A stretch of 64,000 nt of DNA, taken from Dokdonia sp. Dokd-P16 (GTDB taxonomy: Bacteria; Bacteroidota; Bacteroidia; Flavobacteriales; Flavobacteriaceae). The translations under genes and the position numbers were made by a program. The stretch's first letter is position 1. Every line of letters starts with the position of its first letter. The stretch lies in the NCBI RefSeq assembly GCF_003095655.1, contig NZ_CP029151.1:3559448-3623447 (forward strand), written 5' to 3'. Below are positions 57,801 through 64,000 of the stretch, piece by piece. The notes under the pieces are model-generated. The model did no database searches, was not told the origin of the DNA, and worked only from the letters and a program-made list of their open reading frames with translations.

Positions 57801-60617
57801 TAACAACTGATGAATTAGTAATTGACGCTACTGCACCAACGACTCCAACGGTTACTGCTCAAACTACCAATGACACTTCTCCGCTGATTACTGGTACAGC
57901 AGATTCTGATGATGATTTGACTGTAATTGTAAGTGGAGTGACCTACACGGAAGGTGATGGAAACCTTACCGATAACGGAGATGATACTTGGAGCCTGCAG
58001 ATTCCTGACGGAAACGAACTACTAGATGGAACGTATGATGTAGATGCTTCTGTGGAAGATATTGTTGGGGATACGGCTTCGGATACAACAACTGATGAAT
58101 TAGTAATTGACGCTACTGCGCCTACTACTCCAACGGTAACAGCACAAACCACAAATGACACCACACCGCTGATTACTGGTACAGCAGATTCTGATGATGA
58201 GCTGACTGTAATTGTAAACGGAGTGACCTACACCGAAGGTAATGGAAACCTTACCGATAATGGTGATGATACGTGGTCTCTACAAATACCTGATGAAAGC
58301 GAACTCCTAGATGGAACTTATGATGTAGATGCTTCGGTGGAAGATGCTGTTGGAAATACGGCTTCGGATATTACTATTGACGAATTAACCATTGACGCTG
58401 CTTCCCCAACGACTCCAACGGTTCATTCACAAACTACGAATGACAACACGCCATTGATTACTGGTACAGCAGATTCTGTTGATGAGCTTACAGTAATCGT
58501 AAATGGAGTTACTATACCGAAGGTGATGGTAACCTAACCGATAATGGTGATGATACCTGGTCTTTACAGATTCCAGATGGAAGCGAACTACCAGATGGAA
58601 CGTATGATGTAGATGCTTCGGTGGAAGATACGGTTGGCAATATTGCTTCAGATACCACAACAGACGAGTTGATAATCGATACGAATGCTCCTAGTATTCC
58701 AACGGTAATCTCTCAAGTAACCACAGACACCACCCCAATAATTGAGGGAACAGCAGATTCTAGTGATGCATTGACAGTGACCGTTGACAACACAACCTAC
58801 GTTGAAAATGACGGACATCTTACAGATAATGGTGATAATACATGGAGCTTGCAAATTCCAGGAGCTAATGATATTGCAGATGGTGTTTATGATGTGCAAG
58901 CCACCACTGAAGACATGACTGGAAATTCGGCGTCAGATGTAACTACTAACGAGTTGACAATTGACACGACTGCTCCTATTCCGCCTACGGTGACTCCTCA
59001 AGAAACAAGTGACACCACGCCAATGATTACAGGTACAGCAGACTCTGATGATATGCTTTCAATCATTGTGGATGGTAATTCATATATGGAGAGTGATGGG
59101 AACCTAACAGACAATGGTGATGATACATGGTCTTTACAAATACCAGATGAAAATGAACTTGGAGATGGCACGTATGATGTGCAAGCCACTGCAGAAGATT
59201 TGGTAGGTAATACAGCTTCAGACACTACTGTAGATGAGCTTACCATACAATCAGGTATCGTAACGACAGAAAATGACCAGCAACTTTTTTGCGAAAGCGA
59301 AAATCCAATAATTGCAGATATTCAGGTTAATGAGACTACTGTAAATTGGTACCTCAGTGCTTCTGGTGGGACAGTTTTAGCTACCGATACTGCATTGATG
59401 AACAACACGATTTATTATGCGGCACTTGTTACAAACGGAATCGAGAGTGCAAACAGGCTGGCTATTACAGTTACTATTATCAGTACTCCTACGCCTACTA
59501 CCACCGCAAGTATACAGTCATTTTGTATAGATGCTATGGCTACCGTAAGTGATATTTACGTAAATGAACCTGATGTAATATGGTATGCTCAAGCAACAGG
59601 AGGCACTCCAGCTGCAGATACACTTTTAGTTTCTGGTAATTATTATGGAGCTTTAGTAAATAATGGCTGTGAGAGTAGCACTCGTCTAGAGGTGAATATT
59701 ACGATAGATGAGACTGCTACAGCAAGCATTACGAGCAGTACTGAAATGACTTGTGTGGGTAATGAAATCACTTACCAGACAGAAACTGACATGAGCGGTT
59801 ATTTATGGACCATTTCTTCTGGAGGAACAATCATCACTGGTGGTGATCTCACAGATGATTTTGTTACGGTGATATGGAACGAACTTGGCGAGCAATCTGT
59901 TGCAGTAAATTATGAATCTTTAAATAGCTGTATGCCTCTAGCAGAGGCTACTCTAGACGTGGAAGTTGCCACTTGTTCTGATCTTACGATTCTTAAAACG
60001 GTAAATAATGCCCTGCCACAACTTAATACGGAGGTTGTGTATACCATCACTGTGACTAATGTAGGCGACACAGATTTTACAGATGTTGAGGTTCAAGATA
60101 TATTACCATCCGGACTGCAATTTATATCTGCGGCGACAGATAGTGGAACTTTTGATAATGCAGTGGGTACTTGGATAATTCCTGAGGTGATGGCCAGTGC
60201 TACTGTAGTGTTAGAAAAACGGCTGTAGTACTCGAGGACGGAGATTATCTAAATATCGCGACCATCACGCAGTCTAGCCCTATGGATAGTGACTTTACTA
60301 ACAATGTATCTCAAGTTGATATCACGCCTAGTTGCATTAAAGTGTTTAATGAATTCTCACCTAATGGTGACGGCTTTAATGACACCTTTACCATACGCTG
60401 CATCGAATCTTACCCAGAAAACAACTTGAAAATTTATAATCGAGCTGGAAACATGGTGTATGAGATGGATGGATATGCAAATGTGTGGAGAGGTACTTCT
60501 ACTTCTAATGGTACTGTTAATAAAAATGACGGCCTTCCATCATCTACTTACTATTACATTCTAGACTTAAAAGATGGTAATGAGCCGCTTACTGGCTGGG
60601 TATACATTGCACTTTAA
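51848..60617 (+). CDS. Giant Ig-like repeat adhesin with type IX secretion (type B) signal; frame broken by about eight single-base deletions
   Basis: One protein of roughly 2,925 residues if frames are repaired. It has a signal peptide (ending near SMNAQ), a beta-rich N-terminal region of about 370 residues, an Ig-like CHU-type module (CENSTADLTA, around residue 380), a tandem array of 19 Ig-like units of 95 residues (53.88-59.25 kb), further Ig-like modules and a DUF11 domain. The C-terminal type B sorting domain has NEFSPNGDGFNDTF and ends WVYIAL. The frame changes near 55460, 56273, 56356, 56543, 56696, 56839, 58512 and 60217, each by loss of one base. The repeat spacing falls from 285 to 284 or 283 in the affected units of the array, which shows that they are simple deletions. 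Sequence error is likelier than a true pseudogene. Surface adhesion or gliding is the expected role. Confidence 0.85.
53880..59245 (+). repeat. Tandem array of 19 Ig-like units, 285-base period
   Basis: Successive TNDTTPLITGT starts are spaced 285 bases apart; 17 units are nearly identical at the DNA level and the last two are diverged. Each unit encodes a Bap-type Ig-like domain with a DSDDELTVIVNG core and TYDVDASVED near its end. Confidence 0.95.
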
Positions 60618-60641
60618 TAACCTAACTTAAAAACAACGAAT

Positions 60642-61559
60642 ATGTTTAAAAATATATAAGATTTACTTAGTACTTATTATGTGTTGTGTAAGCATACATA
60701 GCAATGCACAACAAGCGCCTAACTATACACAATACATGTATAATACCATGGCTATAAATCCAGCATATGCAGGATCTTCAGAAGGGTTAAATGTGGTGGG
60801 AATATATCGATCGCAGTGGGCTGGTTTTGATGGGGCGCCAGAGACGTATAACCTCAGTGTTGAAACGCCGCTTACTGATCGCGTTGGTATAGGTGTAAAT
60901 GTCACAAAAGATGTAAACGGTCCTGCAGAGAGATTCAACTTTGATGGTAATTTCTCTTATAATATTCAGTTGGATAGGGATCTTAATTTGGCATTTGGGA
61001 TAAAAGGAGGTGCTCAGTTACTCAATGTTGACTTCTCAAAAGGGGAGTTTGTAAACCAAGGCGATCCCCTACTCACAAATAACATTGATAATAGACTACT
61101 CACTACGCTGGGCGCGGGTGCATTCTTATACAAATACAACTGGTACCTGGGTGTCTCTGTGCCAGATTTCTTTAACGATGAGTATTATGATAATGTGGAG
61201 GAATGTCGTGGCAGATGAGTTGCAAACGTACCTAACTGCAGGTTATGTTTTTGGCATAAGCGATAACATCCGTTTTAAACCCGCTGTGCTTGTAAACTAT
61301 GTAAATGGTAGTCCGCTGCGATATAACCTTTCGGCAAATTTCCTCTTTTATGACAAGCTCACCGTAGGTGCTAGTTATCAAGTGGATGCTGCGGTAAGTG
61401 CGCTGGCTGGTTTTCAAATTTCTGACAATTTTTTTAGGCTATTCCTTTGATTATGCTACTACAGAGTTCACAAATTATAATGATGGAACCCATGAAGTTA
61501 TTTTAAAGTTCTCTTTATTCAAGAAAAAGGGAATGTCATTCTCACCTAGATTCTTTTAA
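60642..61559 (+). CDS. PorP/SprF-family type IX secretion outer-membrane protein; frame broken
   Basis: If about four missing bases are restored, the gene reads from ATG 60642 to TAA 61559, about 306 residues. It starts with a signal peptide ending in SNAQQ, then the hallmark PNYTQYMYNTMAINPAYAGS of the PorP/SprF family, the ETPLTDRVGIGVNV strand, and a barrel ending SPRFF. Breaks are near 60650-60660 (two), 61203 (one A) and 61431 (one T). SprF-like proteins help secrete or anchor the type B adhesin encoded just upstream; adhesin-SprF-OmpA is a known gene order in flavobacteria. Confidence 0.82.
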
Positions 61560-61571
61560 TATCAAACTACT

Positions 61572-63492
61572 ATGAAGAAATCACTATATATTTTTCATGA
61601 TGTGCGTATGTTCTAGTTATGCACAGAATGATTTAAAAAAAGCAGATGAGCTTTATGAAAGACATATGTATGCAGATGCTGCAGTGCTTTATGATCAGCA
61701 TCTTAATGACTCAAAAAAGGTAGCGCCTGCAACCTGGCAGCATATAGCTGATACGCATTACAATCTCAAAAATTATGAACGTGCAGAGATTGCATACACA
61801 AAAACCTTTGATGCGTTAGGATACACGATGGAACCTGCACACATTTGGCAATATTTTGATGTGCTACGCTTCTTAAAAAAGTATGATACGGCAGATGATT
61901 TTTATGTAGGCTATTTAAAGCTTTCCAAAAAAGACAAAGAGCTCAACAGATACTATGAAGAAAAGTCTCGGTTTAATGACATTATAGCAAATGACACGCT
62001 CTACCAGATTAGAAACCTCGAGATTAACTCTAGCTATGCAGATTTTGGTGGTTCCTTGTATAAAAATAAGCTGGTATTCTCAACAGCTCGCAATGATGAA
62101 GAAAATAAACTCTATAAAAGAGATAACACCCCTTACCTATCGCTATATGAGGCCACGATAGATAGTACTGGTTCATATTCTAATATTAAACTTTTTAGTG
62201 AGGATCTAGAGACGCAGTACCACGATGCAACTGCAACCTTTTACAATAATGACCAGACCCTCGTATATGCATCAAGTGCACAATCTGGCTCACGTAAAAT
62301 TTATACAAAGAACAAGAGAAACTTCTTTAAGCTCTACCGTGTGCAGATTAATGATGAAAAGTTTGATAAAGAGGAACTCCCTATTAACGGGAACGGCTAT
62401 TCCATAGGGCAGCCTTTTGTGACTATAGATGGTAGTCAGCTGTATTTTGTGTCAGACATGCCAGGTGGTTATGGCCGTGCAGATATTTATGTATGTGATA
62501 TACGTGAGGATGGCTCGCTCTCTACCCCTCGCAATCTGGGCGATGCGATTAATACTCCTTATGATGACTTTTTCCCTTTTATAAAAAATAAAGAACTCTA
62601 TTTTGCTTCTAAAGGTCACGTAGGTTTTGGCGGGCTTGATATTTATAAAGCACAGCTTAGAGATGGTGTGTATAGCAATGCACGTAATCTAGGCCTTGGT
62701 ATTAATAGCAATGCAGACGACTTTGCTTATGTGGCTAGTAATACAAAGAATGAAGGATATTTTAGCTCAAACAGGGAAGGCGGCAAAGGCGATGATGATA
62801 TTTACTCCTTTGTATATGATCAAGGAGAGTGCTTCCAGACCATAGAAGGAACCGTTACAGACGCACAATCTGGAGCACCGCTTCCAGAAGTAACCATCAT
62901 TGCTTATGACACTAACAATAACCAAGTAGCCGAAACACTTACAGACGCTGCAGGAACCTACACCTTGCAGATGGGTTGTAACATTAGATACAACTTTAAG
63001 GCGTCAAAAATAGGCTACTCAAAAGATGAGCTAGACTTAAACACAGGTACTGAGCCTAATGGGCTTATTAACTTTGTAGATTTTAAGTTGGCTAATCTTT
63101 CAGACATATTCATTACAGATGGTGAGGTAGAAAAAATTAAAATCAATCCTATTAATTTTGAGTCTAACCGTTTTGCGATTAACATATTTGCCGCACAGCA
63201 GCTCAAGCGTATTATTGATATTATGAACGAGTATCCAGACCTCGTTATTAAGATAGAATCCCACACAGATCAACGTGGTGGAGCGTCGTATAACCAGACC
63301 TTATCAGAAAACAGAGCGACTTCTACACGTGACTATTTGATTAAAAATGGTATCACGAGTTCGCGCATTGAGAGTGCAAGAGGTTTTGGTGAATCTAGGC
63401 CTATACACATTTGTGACGAGGCAGACGATAGCTGTACAGAAGTGCAGTATTTAGAAAATAGACGATCAGATTTTATTGTGGTTAGAAGATAA
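61572..63492 (+). CDS. OmpA-family protein with PD40 repeats (type IX/gliding-associated); one N-terminal frameshift
   Basis: A protein of about 640 residues. The ATG at 61572 and signal peptide join the main frame if one T is added in the T-run 61591-61595. After the signal come TPR-like helices (about 25-150), WD40-like PD40 beta-propeller repeats (about 160-410; DFFPFIKNKELYFAS, GFGGLDIYKA), a carboxypeptidase-regulatory-like Ig domain (VTDAQSGAPLPEVTI) and an OmpA peptidoglycan-binding domain (IESHTDQRGGASYNQTLSENRA). It is likely to anchor the adhesin-SprF assembly to the cell wall. Confidence 0.87.
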
Positions 63493-63525
63493 TACCACAG
63501 GCACATGTACCCCGCTTAAACCTCT

Positions 63526-63565
63526 CATAAGCCTTTCTAGTACTCAACGCTAGTGAAGGCTTATG
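63526..63565 (+). terminator. Hairpin after the OmpA-family gene
   Basis: Stem CATAAGCCTT / AAGGCTTATG with a smaller CTAG/CTAG inner stem. There is no T-run, so termination is only probable. Confidence 0.5.
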
Positions 63566-63615
63566 TATGTATATACCCTCATGATCTGTAGATAAACGTA
63601 GTGCGCAGTTATTAC

Positions 63616-63629
63616 GCTTTCGCGAAAGC
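63616..63629. repeat. Dispersed palindrome GCTTTCGCGAAAGC, intergenic
   Basis: Exact copy; the first of a close pair 132 bases apart. Confidence 0.9.
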
Positions 63630-63747
63630 AAACCTGTCTCAATCCATTACGCTTTCACTACGTAGGTGTATAGGCTTCCTCTCTATATGGTCATCCTAAA
63701 AAGTGCGCCAAATGTATCTTGAGACTCCTTTAATGTAGAGTTAGTAC

Positions 63748-63761
63748 GCTTTCGCGAAAGC
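63748..63761. repeat. Dispersed palindrome GCTTTCGCGAAAGC, intergenic
   Basis: Exact copy, extended by TAC/GTA to a 20-base palindrome. Confidence 0.9.
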
Positions 63762-63855
63762 GTATCATAAACACCTCTTATATCGTACGTCATTTGCAAG
63801 CTAGGGCGCTATAAAAGATGCTATATTTAGGGCAGCATTCATCTATTCACGCGCT

Positions 63856-64000
63856 ATGAAATATACCCTATTCCTCCTCACCCTACTCTGCATACTCACG
63901 GGATGCACACAGCAAGAAGCGACCTCCAAAGAAACCGTTACTGCCTACTACAAGGCCGTTGCCGAAGGAAATTATAAGGAAATGAGCCGATTGATAAGCG
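63856..64000 (+). CDS. Lipoprotein, N-terminal part (cut by window edge)
   Basis: The 48 visible codons begin with ATG at 63856 and encode a lipoprotein signal (lipobox LTGC, cysteine near residue 17). This is followed by a helix VTAYYKAVAEGNYKEMSRL that resembles the start of NTF2-like (SnoaL or DUF4878-type) proteins. Most of the protein lies outside the window, so the family is uncertain. Confidence 0.72.
   Translation, partial: MKYTLFLLTLLCILTGCTQQEATSKETVTAYYKAVAEGNYKEMSRLIS

Larger units (their letters stand above)
63493..63855. other. 363-base intergenic region with hairpin and palindromes
   Basis: No gene seen. It contains a 10-base-stem hairpin just after the OmpA-family gene and two exact copies of the dispersed palindrome, with a half copy (GCTTTCA) between them. 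Confidence 0.6.

Noticed and set aside
53386..58899. Many open frames on the minus strand opposite the adhesin repeats
   Set aside because: They are shadows of the repeated plus-strand coding sequence, recur once per unit and have no plausible starts or protein features.
53880..59245. Tandem repeats as a CRISPR array
   Set aside because: The 285-base period is coding and contiguous, with no short repeats separated by unique spacers and no cas genes nearby.
55440..61600. Programmed frameshifting in the adhesin, SprF and OmpA-family genes
   Set aside because: The sites lack a common slippery sequence, and the repeat ruler shows plain loss of one base at each site.

Overview
The window looks like chromosome of a marine flavobacterium (Bacteroidota, Flavobacteriaceae; a Dokdonia/Krokinobacter-like genus is my guess and cannot be proved here). 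The reasons are low GC, promoters with the Bacteroidota -7 element TAnnTTTG, a type IX secretion (type B) adhesin with a PorP/SprF and an OmpA-like partner, a fused CcoN-CcoO cbb3 oxidase, and abundant double-domain Usp proteins. No tRNA, rRNA, CRISPR array, insertion sequence or prophage was seen.

Layout. (1) 1-5633, minus strand: a tightly packed signalling operon. It runs CheY-like receiver, H-NOX gas sensor, PAS histidine kinase, FIST (NosP-type) sensor, second histidine kinase, Hpt protein and a LytTR-type regulator cut by the window edge. (2) 5845-7206: hemN. (3) 17204-7427, minus: cbb3 oxidase and its assembly genes (ccoI, ccoS, ccoNO, ccoQ, ccoP, ccoG, ccoH, TauE/SafE-like), with two unlisted microproteins of 44 and 48 residues. 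(4) 17.4-32.6 kb: a low-oxygen/stress island. It holds a CBS-pair protein, two paralogous helical proteins, an ATP-cone nuclease, seven Usp proteins, an HPF-like ribosome hibernation factor, a lipoprotein, an outer-membrane barrel, and a PAS histidine kinase next to a receiver-CRP fusion regulator. (5) 32.6-40.2 kb: ordinary genes (upp, patatin, DUF421, VOC, a BLUF blue-light sensor, PA2169-like, GIY-YIG nuclease, UvrD-type helicase). (6) 40.5-47.4 kb: an RND efflux operon between two regulators. (7) 47.5-51.3 kb: a Kef-type antiporter with its oxidoreductase, and a HipA-like/DUF3037 pair. (8) 51.8-63.5 kb: a giant Ig-like repeat adhesin with SprF and OmpA partners, broken by about 13 single-base deletions. 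(9) The start of a lipoprotein at the right edge.

The strongest result is a regulon. Twelve copies of the dyad TGAY-N4-RTCA (a CRP/FNR-type half-site pair) lie upstream of hemN, ccoI, ccoS-NOQPGH, the CBS protein, the Usp operons, HPF and others. In all twelve the dyad centre is exactly 29.5 bases upstream of a TAnnTTTG-like box, which is a class II (about -41.5) activator geometry. A receiver-CRP fusion regulator and a histidine kinase lie in the middle of this regulon. The first PAS domain of the kinase carries the FixL heme-ligand pattern. I infer a compact FixL/FixK-like oxygen-sensing system.

A second genome-scale signal is the 14-base palindrome GCTTTCGCGAAAGC. It occurs 14 times exactly in 64 kb, both between genes and inside genes, where it is read as AFAKA or FRES. 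It resembles a highly iterated palindrome of the HIP1 kind.
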